DNA from: Larsenimonas salina
Lineage (GTDB): Bacteria; Pseudomonadota; Gammaproteobacteria; Pseudomonadales; Halomonadaceae
DNA length: 64,000 nucleotides
Reading direction: 5' to 3'
NCBI RefSeq assembly: GCF_023736155.1
Contig: NZ_JAMLJJ010000003.1
Location: 248,001-312,000, forward strand
The position numbers and the translations under genes were made by a program. Below are positions 7,397 through 16,640 of this stretch, one piece after another. The notes beneath the pieces are model-generated. The model was not told the DNA's origin. It saw nothing but the letters and a program-made list of their open reading frames with translations, and ran no database searches. Every line of letters starts with the position of its first letter. The stretch's first letter is position 1.

Positions 7397-8932
7397 TCAG
7401 GCCGCGTCCGCACCCATAGGTGATGACGCCAGTTCCATGATGCGTACTTGTGAGGCCTCCTCGCGAGGCACGACGCCCGTTACCCGCCCCCCATGCATGA
7501 CTAGAATCCGGTCACTCATGCCCATAACCTCAGGCAGTTCGGAGGAAATCATGATGACGGCGACGCCTTCGCTTGCCAGCTTGGTCACCATACGGTGAAT
7601 TTCAGCCTTGGCCCCCACATCAATCCCACGGGTCGGCTCATCCAGAATCAGAATTTTTGGCTTGGTTAAGAGCCAGCGTCCGATCAACACCTTTTGCTGA
7701 TTCCCGCCAGAAAGATTTCCGATGCGTTCATCAAGGTTCGGGGTCTTGACCTTCAAAAGCGATTTCATGCTTTCGCATTGATCATCGAGCACGCCTTGAC
7801 TGACGAAGCCACTGCGAGTGTAGCCGTCTCGTAGCACGGCGATTTCCATGTTCTCGAGCACCGATAAGTCAAGAAACAGACCGGTTTCTTTACGATCTTC
7901 CGTCAAAAGCGCCATGCCGTTGACCATGGCCTGATGAGGAGACGTGATTGCAACGGAGGTTCCGTTGACTTTGATCTCGCCGCTGGTGGCCGGGGTCACT
8001 CCAAAAAGCGTTTCGGCAACGTTGGTACGCCCGGACCCGACAAGCCCAGCCAGACCAACGATTTCACCGGCTCGAACGTCGAAACTTACATCGGTGAAGA
8101 CGCCTTCCAGACTCAGGTTCCTGACAGACAGAACCACGTCGCCGATCGGCACGGTTTCTTTGGGAAACATTTGAGTAACTTCACGGCCGACCATCAGCTT
8201 GATGATTTCGTCGCTGGTCATGTCCGAAGCCTTGGCACAATGGATAAACTGGCCATCACGGAAGACCGAAATATCATCGGCAACGGTAAATACTTCATCC
8301 ATCTTATGGGTGATGTAGACGATGCCTTTTCCTTGGGCTCTTAGATCATTGATGATTCGAAACAGGTGCTCGACTTCACGATCGGTGAGTGCCGAGGTTG
8401 GTTCGTCCATGATCAAGACGTCGGATTCGTAGGAAACCGCCTTGGCGATTTCAACCATCTGACGACCGGCGATGGTCAGATGGCGTACTTCCATGTCGGG
8501 ATCCATGGTGATGCCAAGACGCTCGAACAGGGCCTGGGTCTTATCGTGAAGTGCCCTATGATCAACCAGCCCGAACGCATTGAGTGGTTCTCTGCGAATC
8601 CAGATATTTTCGGCAATAGTCATGAACGGCATCAGGTTGAGCTCCTGATGGATCATGGCGATTCCAGCCTCGAGCGCATCAAGCGGCCCAGTAAGGGTTA
8701 ATGGTTTGCCACGTAGTCGTACTTCACCTTCATCGGGAATGTAGACACCGGCGATGATTTTCATCAGCGTCGATTTGCCCGCCCCGTTTTCTCCCATGAG
8801 GGCGTGAACGGTTCCTGGACGAATCTTCAGCTGCACACCATCGAGTGCCACGACGCCAGGAAAGGTCTTGCGCGCATTGACGACTTCGAGCAAATACTCG
8901 TTGGTATCGGATGGGGTATTTTCAGCGCTCAT
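7397..8932 (-). CDS. CUT2-family sugar ABC transporter ATP-binding protein (RbsA-like)
   Basis: This 511-residue protein carries two fused nucleotide-binding domains, the normal plan of RbsA/MglA. Domain 1 has Walker [10 protein letters not shown] and Walker [12 protein letters not shown]; its signature region reads [14 protein letters not shown]. Domain 2 has the degenerate loop [12 protein letters not shown], signature [10 protein letters not shown] and Walker [13 protein letters not shown]. It powers import through the RbsC-like permease encoded 23 bp downstream. A strong hairpin sits between this gene and the upstream binding-protein gene. ATG at 8932 is preceded by GGAGCGGAGTC. Confidence 0.9.
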   Translation of the reverse strand: MSAENTPSDTNEYLLEVVNARKTFPGVVALDGVQLKIRPGTVHALMGENGAGKSTLMKIIAGVYIPDEGEVRLRGKPLTLTGPLDALEAGIAMIHQELNLMPFMTIAENIWIRREPLNAFGLVDHRALHDKTQALFERLGITMDPDMEVRHLTIAGRQMVEIAKAVSYESDVLIMDEPTSALTDREVEHLFRIINDLRAQGKGIVYITHKMDEVFTVADDISVFRDGQFIHCAKASDMTSDEIIKLMVGREVTQMFPKETVPIGDVVLSVRNLSLEGVFTDVSFDVRAGEIVGLAGLVGSGRTNVAETLFGVTPATSGEIKVNGTSVAITSPHQAMVNGMALLTEDRKETGLFLDLSVLENMEIAVLRDGYTRSGFVSQGVLDDQCESMKSLLKVKTPNLDERIGNLSGGNQQKVLIGRWLLTKPKILILDEPTRGIDVGAKAEIHRMVTKLASEGVAVIMISSELPEVMGMSDRILVMHGGRVTGVVPREEASQVRIMELASSPMGADAA

Positions 8933-8954
8933 GACTCCGCTCCTTCCAGTTCGC

Positions 8955-8976
8955 GCCTGCGCCCGAGGGCGCAGGC
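8955..8976 (-). promoter_or_regulatory. Intercistronic hairpin after the binding-protein gene
   Basis: The arms GCCTGCGCCC and GGGCGCAGGC are perfect 10-bp complements separated by GA. The hairpin lies between the stop of the binding-protein gene and the start of the ATPase gene and has no T-run. Such hairpins are known to protect the upstream message and so raise binding-protein levels over the membrane subunits; that role here is inferred. Confidence 0.6.
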
Positions 8977-8988
8977 TGTAACCGCTGC

Positions 8989-9900
8989 TTATTGGTACTG
9001 CTCGAGGTTATTCTTGGTGACAAGCTTGAACGGGATCATAGTGATTTTATCCACGTTCTTACCTTCGATCAGAGCGTTGGCCGCCTTAACCGAGCCCGCG
9101 CCCTGACCTTTCGCGTCCTGGAAGACCGTCACCGACATCTCACCACGTTCCAGCGAGTCGAGGGCATCGCGCGTTGCATCGATGCCAGCCACGGCGATGT
9201 CACTGGGCTTCATGCCGGATTGCTTCATTGCAATCATCGCACCCAAGGCCATCTCGTCGTTGTTAGCCGCCACGGCGTCGATTTTCTTGCCACCGACGAT
9301 CCAGTTGTTCATCAAATCGATCGCTTCGGTGCGCTTGTAATCGGCCGCCTGTTTGTCGACTATCTTGATGTTCGGGTACTGTTTGGCCACATCGGTGACG
9401 CCGCGGGTACGCTCATAAGTAGCGCTGGAGGACAGCTCACCCATCATGATGGCAACGTTGCCCTTTTCACCGATCAGCTTGGCAAGTTCTTCCATCTGAA
9501 GCTTTCCGGCGACGTAATTGTCTGAACCGACAAAGACGACCTTATCGCTTTCAAGATCCTTGCCTTCGGGCTTGCGGTTGACGTAGACGAGCGGGATTCC
9601 GTTATTGACCGCTACCTTTGTCATCATCATGGTCGCTGCGGTATCGACGGGGTTGATGATGATGGCATCCACGTTTTGAGAGGCCAGACTCTGAACTTGG
9701 CTCAGCTGGCGGCCGATATCGCCCTGAGCGTCGAGAAACTGGATGTCATTACCTTCTTTATTGGCTTCTTGCTGCATGGCGTTACGCATACTGGTCAGCC
9801 AGTTGTCATCGAACCACGCGACAGAAACACCGATCGTTGCCGCCCACGCCGAAGATGTGCAGGTGGCAGCCAGTGCAATCCCTACGAGCCATTTCTTCAT
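8989..9900 (-). CDS. Periplasmic sugar-binding protein of a CUT2 ABC transporter
   Basis: This 303-residue protein opens with a Sec signal peptide, [20 protein letters not shown], cleaved after AWA. The mature part has the periplasmic-binding fold of the ribose/galactose group: [19 protein letters not shown], then the hinge pattern [13 protein letters not shown] and [21 protein letters not shown] and NPVDT resemble inositol- or rhizopine-type binding proteins more than ribose-binding protein, but this rests on memory. It is the first gene of the operon, and no regulator gene is adjacent. Two similar dyads upstream (9950 and 10223) may be control sites. Confidence 0.85.
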   Translation of the reverse strand: MKKWLVGIALAATCTSSAWAATIGVSVAWFDDNWLTSMRNAMQQEANKEGNDIQFLDAQGDIGRQLSQVQSLASQNVDAIIINPVDTAATMMMTKVAVNNGIPLVYVNRKPEGKDLESDKVVFVGSDNYVAGKLQMEELAKLIGEKGNVAIMMGELSSSATYERTRGVTDVAKQYPNIKIVDKQAADYKRTEAIDLMNNWIVGGKKIDAVAANNDEMALGAMIAMKQSGMKPSDIAVAGIDATRDALDSLERGEMSVTVFQDAKGQGAGSVKAANALIEGKNVDKITMIPFKLVTKNNLEQYQ

Positions 9901-10351
9901 CGGTTATGCCCTCTAGTCTTATTTTATGAAGCACGTTCCGCCGGAGGCGATGGAACATAAATTCCATAATTAAGAAGTCGAGTCACGATAACCATGAGGT
10001 TTTAGTCGCACGCTATGATATATGCCATCGAGAAGCATATATTTTCAGGACGTCCACTACATTAGATAATCCTTTAATCTATGAGACTTTTGGACTAAAA
10101 ACTTGCATAAGCATCTGTAATAATTGAAATAAAGAATGAATTAAGCATTTTTTTAAATCACTTAACAAACAAGGAAAACAACCTGGACTTGTACTTAAGT
10201 TCAACAACATCGCCTCAAAAAGGGAATAAAAATTCCAAAACGTCGTTCATGTCTTAAAAGCATATTACAGTGACGCATCGGCTTGGGTGTTTGGCGGGGG
10301 CTTGAACGCTATCGTATAGTGAAACCACTTTTTTAAAGGCCAAGGTCAACT
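9901..10351. other. AT-rich 451-bp intergenic region with three dyads
   Basis: No open frame worth calling is present. The region is visibly AT-rich. It separates the sugar transporter operon (-) from the RNase J-like gene (+), so it must hold both promoters. It contains ATGGAA-N6-TTCCAT at 9950-9967, ATATATGC-N9-GCATATAT at 10018-10042, and GGAAT-AAAA-ATTCC at 10223-10236. The first and third share the 14-bp pattern GGAA-N6-TTCC with similar centres, suggesting two copies of one operator. Confidence 0.5.
10291..10320 (+). promoter_or_regulatory. Likely sigma70 promoter of the RNase J-like gene
   Basis: TTGGCG (10291-10296) and TATAGT (10315-10320) are separated by 18 bp, 31 bp upstream of the ATG. 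Confidence 0.5.
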
Positions 10352-11995
10352 ATGCCGCCCTCTCGCATTCAGGTTCGTACACGCCCAAAGCCACCGCTGA
10401 CGTTTCATCCGCTCGGTGGTTGCGGAGAAATCGGCATGAACCTGTCGATGTATGGGTTCGAAGGCCATTGGGTGGCGGTGGATTGCGGCATGATGATCCG
10501 TCAGGATCTACCCTCTCAGCCCCTTCAAGTGCCGGATGTAGACCACCTCGTGGCGCGGAGGTGGGTTCCGAGTGCATTGTTGATCACCCACGCTCACGAG
10601 GATCACATCGGGGCGGTAGCCTGGCTGTGGCCGAAATGGGGCTGCCCAATCTACGCAACGCCACTTGCCTGCGCGCTGATCAAGGCCAAGTTCAACGAGC
10701 ACGGCCTGGCAACCGATGCGCTCAATATCATCACACCGGGGGATGCCATAGAACACGGGCCCTTCACGGTTCGGTTCCTGCCGGTTACGCATTCGATCCC
10801 AGAAAGTTGTTCGCTATTGATCCATACGCCGGCCGGCCGCGTGATGCATACCGGCGACTGGAAGCTCGACCCGGCGCCGGTGGTCGGGCCGACGGTCGAT
10901 CCGGTCACGTTCAAGGCGCTGGCCCCGGTCGATGTGGTGATCGGCGATTCGACTTGTGCGGATGTCGAAGGATTTTCGCGCAGCGAACAGGCCGCCTCGG
11001 ATTCGCTCGAGGCCTGCGTGGCAAAGTGTTCCGGCCGCGTGGTGGTGAGTTGTTTTTCAAGCAACCTGGCCCGCATCAAGGCGCTGGGCGACATCGCACA
11101 GCACACCGGCCGCCGCATCGGCCTTCTTGGGCGATCACTGGAGCGCATGGTGCGCATCGGCATTCAGCTCGGTTATCTGGATGACTTTCCAAGCCGCATT
11201 CCCACCTCGGACATCGGCTATCTTCCGCCCGAAGAAGTGCTGATCATTGCGACCGGCAGTCAGGGCGAACCCCGTTCGGCGCTTTCGAAGATGGCCCAGG
11301 GCAGCCACCGCGAACTGGATCTGACGCCCGGTGACACCGTGATCTTTTCTGCCCGCGCCATTCCAGGTAACGAGGTCTTCATTCAGCGTCTGAAAGAGGG
11401 GCTCAAGCGCCAGGGCGCCGACATAGTCGATGAAACCAACGCCTCGAGCATTCACGCCTCCGGCCATCCGGCACAGGAAGAACTGGCCACGTTCTATGGC
11501 TGGCTGAGACCGCGCACGCTTTTGCCGGTACACGGCGAGCCAGCGCATCAGCAGGCGCACCAGGCCCTGGCCACCCGGCTCAACATCGCGACCCCCTTTG
11601 CGCCCTTAAACGGAGACGTGATCGAACTTCGTGGCGCCAAGGCCGAGCGCACCGAACACATCGAGCTTACGCCACAGCTTCATTTCCAGAATTCGGGCCG
11701 GCGCCGCTCGAGCCGGGGTCAGGCGCCGACGCTCTCCCTGGCCTTGGTGGTCACACCGGACGACAGCGGCCACTGGTGGCGTCAGGGGCCGGCCATCATC
11801 GACATCGACGGCCACCTGCTGCTGGACGAAGAGGCCTTCATCGACACCATCGATGCGGTGCTCGAGGCCCTTCCGGCCACATCGCTCAAGCGGCTCCGGC
11901 GAGACCTCTACGCCCACCTGGTGGCCGATGTCCATGAACGCACCAACGTCAAGCCGGTGCTGGAGCTTCAACTGATCGATGCGCAGAACGCCTAG
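10352..11995 (+). CDS. RNase J-type metallo-beta-lactamase/beta-CASP protein
   Basis: This 547-residue protein has the metallo-beta-lactamase core followed by a beta-CASP domain and an extra C-terminal part, as in RNase J. The metal motif is H80-A-H82-E-D84-H85; further ligands are likely in PVTHSIPES and HTGDWKLDP. The opening FHPLGGCGEIGMN is the classic RNase J start, and late motifs include ARAIPGNE and SGHPAQEEL. RNase J proteins are 5'-3' exo- and endoribonucleases; in gammaproteobacteria, where RNase E dominates, such homologues are sporadic and little studied. The gene is single, with AAGG 6 nt before the ATG. RNA as its substrate is inferred. Confidence 0.85.
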   Translation: MPPSRIQVRTRPKPPLTFHPLGGCGEIGMNLSMYGFEGHWVAVDCGMMIRQDLPSQPLQVPDVDHLVARRWVPSALLITHAHEDHIGAVAWLWPKWGCPIYATPLACALIKAKFNEHGLATDALNIITPGDAIEHGPFTVRFLPVTHSIPESCSLLIHTPAGRVMHTGDWKLDPAPVVGPTVDPVTFKALAPVDVVIGDSTCADVEGFSRSEQAASDSLEACVAKCSGRVVVSCFSSNLARIKALGDIAQHTGRRIGLLGRSLERMVRIGIQLGYLDDFPSRIPTSDIGYLPPEEVLIIATGSQGEPRSALSKMAQGSHRELDLTPGDTVIFSARAIPGNEVFIQRLKEGLKRQGADIVDETNASSIHASGHPAQEELATFYGWLRPRTLLPVHGEPAHQQAHQALATRLNIATPFAPLNGDVIELRGAKAERTEHIELTPQLHFQNSGRRRSSRGQAPTLSLALVVTPDDSGHWWRQGPAIIDIDGHLLLDEEAFIDTIDAVLEALPATSLKRLRRDLYAHLVADVHERTNVKPVLELQLIDAQNA

Positions 11996-12111
11996 CTTCC
12001 GAGGGCCAAGTGGGTAATCGATACCGCACGACAGCGATTTTGCACTGCACAATACGTCGGTACAGGCTTTATACTAAGGTCCTAAACGCTTATTTGTCAT
12101 AAGGACTCTTT

Positions 12112-12963
12112 GTGCCATTTCGACACACCCTGCTCGCCATAGGCGTGGTCATCGTCTGGGCGTTCAACAACATCGTGATCAAACTGGGGGTGACCGAAGT
12201 GCCGCCACTGGCGCTGACCGCGCTGCGCTTTTTGATCGTGGCCGTGCTGGTGGTGCCTTTTACCCGACTCAATCGCCAGCAGTTAAAGTGGGTGGCGCTT
12301 CTGGCCTTCACCTTCGGGCTGATGCACTTCGGGTTACTGTTCATCGGCCTGACCTACGCCGAGGTCGGCACCGGCGCCATCCTGGTGCAGCTTGGCACCC
12401 CGTTTGCGACCATTCTGGCTGCCATCTTCTTGAAAGAACGCCTCAACGCCCGGCGAATTGCAGGCCTTGCCCTGTCGTTTGCAGGTGTGGTGGTGCTCGC
12501 AGGCGGGCCGTCGATGCCTGGCCCACTGGCGCTCGGGCTTTTGGTGACCAGCGCCATGGGCTGGGCGGTCTCGAACATGATCGTCAAGGTCGGCCCAACC
12601 ATCCCGCCCATTGCCATGGCAGGCTGGATGGCGCTGTTCGCGGTGCCCCTGGTGTCCCTCGCCTCGTTTCTAACCGAGTCTCATCAGTTCGAAGCCATCG
12701 CCAACGCGAGCTGGCGCGGCTGGCTCGCGGCGTTCTACAGCGCGATCATGTCCTCGATTCTGGCCTACAGCGCCTGGTACTGGCTGCTGCGTCAGTACGA
12801 AGTGCGAAAGGTGATTCCGCTGTCACTGCTGACGCCGGTCTTTGCCGTGCTGTTCGGCATTTTGCTGCTGGGCGATCATCTGGGCATCTACAAGATCGCA
12901 GGTGGCAGCATGATCATTGCCGGCATCGCGCTGATCACGGTGCGCTTTCGAAGGCGAAGATAA
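12112..12963 (+). CDS. EamA/DMT-family transporter
   Basis: This 283-residue membrane protein has two EamA repeats of about five helices each. The first repeat opens with IVWAFNNIVIKLGVTEVPP, the second around residue 150 with MGWAVSNMIVKVGPTIPP. It resembles amino-acid metabolite exporters of the YdcZ/RhaT-like group and is unlike the MarR-controlled EamA protein at 4058. Translation begins at a GTG at 12112, with AAGGA 6 nt upstream. A good -10 hexamer TATACT at 12070 suggests its own promoter, although no clear -35 is visible. A bidirectional terminator follows. Substrate is unknown. Confidence 0.8.
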   Translation: MPFRHTLLAIGVVIVWAFNNIVIKLGVTEVPPLALTALRFLIVAVLVVPFTRLNRQQLKWVALLAFTFGLMHFGLLFIGLTYAEVGTGAILVQLGTPFATILAAIFLKERLNARRIAGLALSFAGVVVLAGGPSMPGPLALGLLVTSAMGWAVSNMIVKVGPTIPPIAMAGWMALFAVPLVSLASFLTESHQFEAIANASWRGWLAAFYSAIMSSILAYSAWYWLLRQYEVRKVIPLSLLTPVFAVLFGILLLGDHLGIYKIAGGSMIIAGIALITVRFRRRR

Positions 12964-12991
12964 CCTTCCATCGATCACGCACGACCCACAA

Positions 12992-13019
12992 AAAAAGAGC
13001 GCCCAAGGGCGCTCTTTTT
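12992..13019. terminator. Bidirectional intrinsic terminator
   Basis: The stem AAAGAGCGCCC / GGGCGCTCTTT has an AA loop with A-runs left and T-runs right, between the convergent EamA gene and the Gfo/Idh/MocA gene. Confidence 0.85.
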
Positions 13020-13060
13020 ATTTTCAGATCGGGTCACACCCGCGTGTTTTGATGCAGGGC

Positions 13061-14182
13061 TTAGCCGCTGATGCTCTGCACGCTGATCGGCTCCGGCGGC
13101 TCAACCGGCGTCAGCCGATAGATCTGATCGGTCGTGATGCGCGATCGATACTCGAGTGGCTCGAGCGTGACGCGCTCGCCGGTCTCGAGCGCACGCTCGA
13201 TCGCTTCCAGAATGCGAAGGTCGCGGCGGCCTTCTTCACCATCGGCCTCCGGATCCTTACCCGTCAGAATGCAGTTCGAGAAGTACTCGGTCTGGCCACC
13301 AAACTGCTCGACCGCACCGGGGTCCAGTGTCTGGGTGTTGCCGTCGGTATCGGTCCAGACGCTCTTGATCGAGACGTCGGGGCCGAACACGAAACTCGGG
13401 TCACAGTCGATGGTGCCTTTCTCGGCCACCAGGGTGAAACGGTCGATGCCCGCGGCGGAACAGGACACCAGGAAAGTGGCCAGCTGGCCGCCTTCGAACT
13501 CGAGCGTGATCGAGACGGTGTCGTCGAAATTATATTCGCGCTCAGGGTGCTTCCGGCCCGCGGCACGTACCGCGACCGGCTCGGCACCGAACAGGTGGCG
13601 CACGGCGTTGATCTGGTAGGTGCCCTGATCCGGCACGACGCCGGCCCAGTAGCCGTTGGTGGCCCGGTGGTTCTGCTCGTTCAGATCCTGCGAGAAATGC
13701 GAGGTGAACGAATGGAGCCGGCCAAGCTCACCCTGCTGGAGCCGGGTAATCATTTCGACCGTGCCCGGCTCGTGATGGAGCCGATAGGCGACCATCAGTT
13801 TGGCGCCGCTTTTTTCGGCGGCCTTGATCATCGCCTCACACTCTTCGACGCTTATGGCCATCGGCTTTTCGAGCAGCACGTGGATACCGGCCTCAAGCGC
13901 CGGAACCGTGTGCTCACGGTGGCGGAAGTTGGGGGTGGCCACATAGACCGCATCGACCTCGCCCGAGGCCAGCAGCTGGTCGTAGTCGTCGTAGGTGTAG
14001 CTCTTGATGCCGTAGCGCTCACCGAGCGCCTCGGCTTTCTTGGGGTCTCCCGTGACCAGCGCGACCAACTTGGAATTGGACGTCGCACTGATGCCGGGCA
14101 TGAAGGCGGTCTGGGAAATCTCACCGCCGCCGACGACCGCGTAGCGGACCGTCTCGGTCGGGGTCTTTGCGTTTGAGCTCAT
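13061..14182 (-). CDS. Gfo/Idh/MocA-family oxidoreductase
   Basis: This 373-residue protein begins with a Rossmann fold, YAVVGGGEISQTAFMPGI, and carries the family's lysine motif EKPMAISVEECE, in which the lysine is catalytic, followed by the C-terminal alpha/beta domain typical of sugar dehydrogenases. NLVG-type substrate residues cannot be assigned. Such enzymes oxidise inositols, sugars or glucose derivatives with NAD(P). The start at 14182 is set by GGAGG 7 nt upstream; the frame stays open for another 53 codons, but that stretch is a 15-bp tandem repeat and not protein-like. It stands alone, divergent from the decarboxylase gene at 14406. Confidence 0.85.
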   Translation of the reverse strand: MSSNAKTPTETVRYAVVGGGEISQTAFMPGISATSNSKLVALVTGDPKKAEALGERYGIKSYTYDDYDQLLASGEVDAVYVATPNFRHREHTVPALEAGIHVLLEKPMAISVEECEAMIKAAEKSGAKLMVAYRLHHEPGTVEMITRLQQGELGRLHSFTSHFSQDLNEQNHRATNGYWAGVVPDQGTYQINAVRHLFGAEPVAVRAAGRKHPEREYNFDDTVSITLEFEGGQLATFLVSCSAAGIDRFTLVAEKGTIDCDPSFVFGPDVSIKSVWTDTDGNTQTLDPGAVEQFGGQTEYFSNCILTGKDPEADGEEGRRDLRILEAIERALETGERVTLEPLEYRSRITTDQIYRLTPVEPPEPISVQSISG

Positions 14183-14257
14183 GCATCCTCCGTGATGATA
14201 GGCATTCAAGGTGTAGCTACACCCTAGTTCATTCCCGCCGACCTTGTCAGACAACCC

Positions 14258-14302
14258 AATCAAGCACAGGCCAGTCAGGTACAGACCAGCCAAGTACAGG
14301 CC
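14258..14302 (-). repeat. Three tandem imperfect 15-bp repeats
   Basis: Three adjacent copies read on the minus strand as GGCCTGTACTTGGCT, GGTCTGTACCTGACT and GGCCTGTGCTTGATT. They lie upstream of the Gfo/Idh/MocA start, in the intergenic region. Confidence 0.6.
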
Positions 14303-14405
14303 CGCGCTCAAGCATCGTATATGCCGGGCTGGCATGAGCACTGCTCGAATGGCCGCACATCGGCTATACTCGACTTTCGTCTAACGACTCACTCAGGAGC
14401 GCTGC

Positions 14406-15269
14406 ATGGCTACCCCCTCCCAACACGATCTGCGTAACGACTTTCGCGCACTGCTCGAAAGCGAGCGCTGCTACTACACCGCATCAACGTTCGACCCGAT
14501 GTCGGCACGCATCGCGGCGGATCTGGGCTTCGAAGTCGGTATCCTGGGCGGCTCTGTGGCTTCACTTCAGGTACTGGCGGCGCCGGATTTCGCGCTGATC
14601 ACCTTAAGTGAGTTCACCGAGCAGGCCACACGCATTGGGCGGGTGGCGCGCCTCCCGATCATTGCCGACGCCGATCACGGCTATGGCAATGCGCTGAACG
14701 TGATGCGCACGGTCACCGAGCTCGAACGCGCAGGCGTGGCGGCCTTGACCATCGAAGATACGCTGTTGCCGGCGAAATATGGCCGCAAGTCCACCGACCT
14801 TATTCCGGTGGAAGAGGCGGTTGGCAAGATCGAGGCGGCGCTTGACGCCCGGATCGATCCGGCCATGGCGATTTTCGCCCGCACCAACGCAGGCCAGCTT
14901 TCAACCGAAGACACTATTGCGCGCGCCACGGCCTATCAGGCGGCCGGCGCCGACGGTATCTGCATCGTGGGCATTCGAGATTTCGAGCACTTGGAAGCGA
15001 TCAGTGCCCACGTTCAGGTGCCCTTGATGCTGGTGGCCTACGACAACCCCGAACTTCGCGACCCTGCACGTCTAGCCGCCAACGGCGTACGGGTCATCGT
15101 CAACGGCCACGCGGCGTATTTTGCCGCGATCAAGGCGACCTACGACTGCCTTCGCGAGCAGCGCGGCATCGCCGAGGGCACCCTGAACGCCTCGGAACTC
15201 TCGACGCGCTACTCCACCCTTGAGGAAAACCGGGAATGGGCGCGCAAGTACATGGACGTCAACGAGTGA
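14406..15269 (+). CDS. Isocitrate lyase/PEP mutase superfamily protein, probable oxaloacetate decarboxylase
   Basis: This 287-residue protein belongs to the PEP mutase/isocitrate lyase barrel family. The metal-binding stretch [15 protein letters not shown] and the following [12 protein letters not shown], in place of the KKCGH loop of lyases, match the group that decarboxylates oxaloacetate (PA4872-like). It lacks the Cys of isocitrate lyase and methylisocitrate lyase, so C-C lyase activity on those substrates is unlikely. The gene is single, 223 bp from its divergent neighbour. A TATACT sits about 40 bp upstream, and AGGAG is well placed before the ATG. A terminator follows at 15311. Confidence 0.8.
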   Translation: MATPSQHDLRNDFRALLESERCYYTASTFDPMSARIAADLGFEVGILGGSVASLQVLAAPDFALITLSEFTEQATRIGRVARLPIIADADHGYGNALNVMRTVTELERAGVAALTIEDTLLPAKYGRKSTDLIPVEEAVGKIEAALDARIDPAMAIFARTNAGQLSTEDTIARATAYQAAGADGICIVGIRDFEHLEAISAHVQVPLMLVAYDNPELRDPARLAANGVRVIVNGHAAYFAAIKATYDCLREQRGIAEGTLNASELSTRYSTLEENREWARKYMDVNE

Positions 15270-15310
15270 GCGCCTGACGCGCGCTGCCGCCTATAAAAGT
15301 ACCGTTCATA

Positions 15311-15344
15311 AAAAAAGCGCCCTGCTAATGCAGGGCGCTTTTTT
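15311..15344. terminator. Bidirectional intrinsic terminator
   Basis: The stem AAAAGCGCCCTGC / GCAGGGCGCTTTT has a TAAT loop, between the decarboxylase gene (+) and the beta-barrel gene (-). Confidence 0.85.
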
Positions 15345-15373
15345 CGGTGTGAATCCGGTCGAGCTACCGCGTC

Positions 15374-16042
15374 TTAGAACGTGTACTCGATGCCGATGAC
15401 GGCCACCGGATAAACGTTGTACTTGTTCAACTCGTCCTTCACTTCCTCTTCTTCCTGATCGACGTAGGGCTGAAGTGCTGTTTGCGCTGCCTGATTGTTG
15501 ACCGCACTGCCCTTGGCCTCGAGATCTACAGTCGGGTCGATCCAGAACGCGCCAGCTTCAGCGTAGAACCCAAGTCCTTCGCGGTTGCTGGTGCGCCAGC
15601 CAAGGCCCAGATACGGCTGCACGCCATCGGACAGCTCCGCCTTGCCATCCAGATACGCAGCATCATCCGGCAGGCCGTAGTTCGACAAATCGACATTGCT
15701 CGGCGTACCGGTTGCATTGAGCTTCACGTCAGGACGAACCAGACCGCCCGAGAGGAAGAAGCCACCCGCCCAGGGGAAGTAGTCCAGCTTGAGGCTGTAG
15801 ATGTCGCTGTCGATGTCGCCTTTGTAGTCGACGTCATCCACAGTGCGATCGAGATCGTCATAGGTGTAGCCACTGTAACCGGCCGTCAGGGCGAAATAAT
15901 CGCTGAATCGCCAGCTGACGCTGCCGCCGAGACCAGTGGTGCCCGCCTGGGCGCCAAGCGACCAGTGGTCTTGAGCGGCCATGGCCGAGGATGAGGCAAC
16001 CGCAAGTGCGCCCGCCAGCGCGAGAGAAGTCACAAGACGCAT
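15374..16042 (-). CDS. Outer-membrane beta-barrel protein of unknown function
   Basis: This 222-residue protein has a signal peptide ending in AMA (residues 1-22 or so), alternating hydrophobic/polar strands typical of an eight-stranded barrel, and a terminal phenylalanine in GIEYTF, the signal read by the BAM complex. The stretch LGAQAGTTGLGGSVSWRFSD resembles small OmpW/OmpA-like barrels. Between strands is an acidic insertion, YVDQEEEEVKDELNKY, which fits a halophile's surface. No ligand or function can be assigned. The gene is monocistronic, with the upstream region holding A/T-rich promoter sequence. Confidence 0.7.
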   Translation of the reverse strand: MRLVTSLALAGALAVASSSAMAAQDHWSLGAQAGTTGLGGSVSWRFSDYFALTAGYSGYTYDDLDRTVDDVDYKGDIDSDIYSLKLDYFPWAGGFFLSGGLVRPDVKLNATGTPSNVDLSNYGLPDDAAYLDGKAELSDGVQPYLGLGWRTSNREGLGFYAEAGAFWIDPTVDLEAKGSAVNNQAAQTALQPYVDQEEEEVKDELNKYNVYPVAVIGIEYTF

Positions 16043-16273
16043 GAGTTAAGTCCCTTGAACGATGAGTTTTCGGTTTTTTTGGTACTCACAGCTACCCATA
16101 TACACCAATCAAGACTAATTCTTTTTAGCCCTCGAAAGGGTTAGCTTTTTAATACGCTTACTGTACGTGGGTTCGCCGCGTGTAAAGCGCCCTAAAACAC
16201 CCCAAAATGCGTGCTTTTCGTTTATTTGCCCCGGTTTGGTATGCTCGCCGGATTGCCTTGCAAGGAGAACAGC

Positions 16274-16630
16274 ATGGGATCACTCAAGGACCAACTCAGC
16301 TCGCTGGTGTATTCAACCGATGGCGGCGATCAGCGAAAGGCCGACGACGACCCGGCCGCCGCCGATGACGCGCGACTGGCGGGCCTCGACGGCATCGTTC
16401 GGCTCAGGCGTGAAACGTCCGGGCGCAAGGGCAAGGGCGTGACCACTGTTTCAGGGGTGCCGTTGACGATGGCCGAGCTCAAGCCCTTGGCCCAGGCCCT
16501 CAAGAAGCGCTGCGGCAGCGGCGGTACGCTCAAGGATGACGGGATGATCGAGATTCAGGGCGATCACCGGGATGTGCTCAAAACCGAACTTGAAAAACGC
16601 GGGTTCACGGTCAAGCTGGCCGGCGGCTAG
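16274..16630 (+). CDS. yciH: Translation initiation factor Sui1/eIF1-like protein (YciH)
   Basis: This 118-residue protein has the SUI1 fold in its C-terminal 80 residues: VRLRRETSGRKGKGVTTVSG, the basic loop that contacts the ribosome, then KKRCGSGGTLKDDGMIEIQGD, the family's hallmark. YciH is thought to add fidelity to translation start and has been tied to stress-time translation inhibition in E. coli. The start at 16274 follows AAGGAG by 6 nt, shortening an apparent frame that opens upstream. The next gene, a YbaY-type lipoprotein, starts only 10 bp downstream, so both are likely cotranscribed. Confidence 0.9.
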   Translation: MGSLKDQLSSLVYSTDGGDQRKADDDPAAADDARLAGLDGIVRLRRETSGRKGKGVTTVSGVPLTMAELKPLAQALKKRCGSGGTLKDDGMIEIQGDHRDVLKTELEKRGFTVKLAGG

Positions 16631-16640
16631 GAGATTGTTG

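Noticed and set aside
13049-14176. Long plus-strand frame over the Gfo/Idh/MocA gene
   Set aside because: It is an antisense shadow caused by high GC; the minus-strand protein has clear family motifs.
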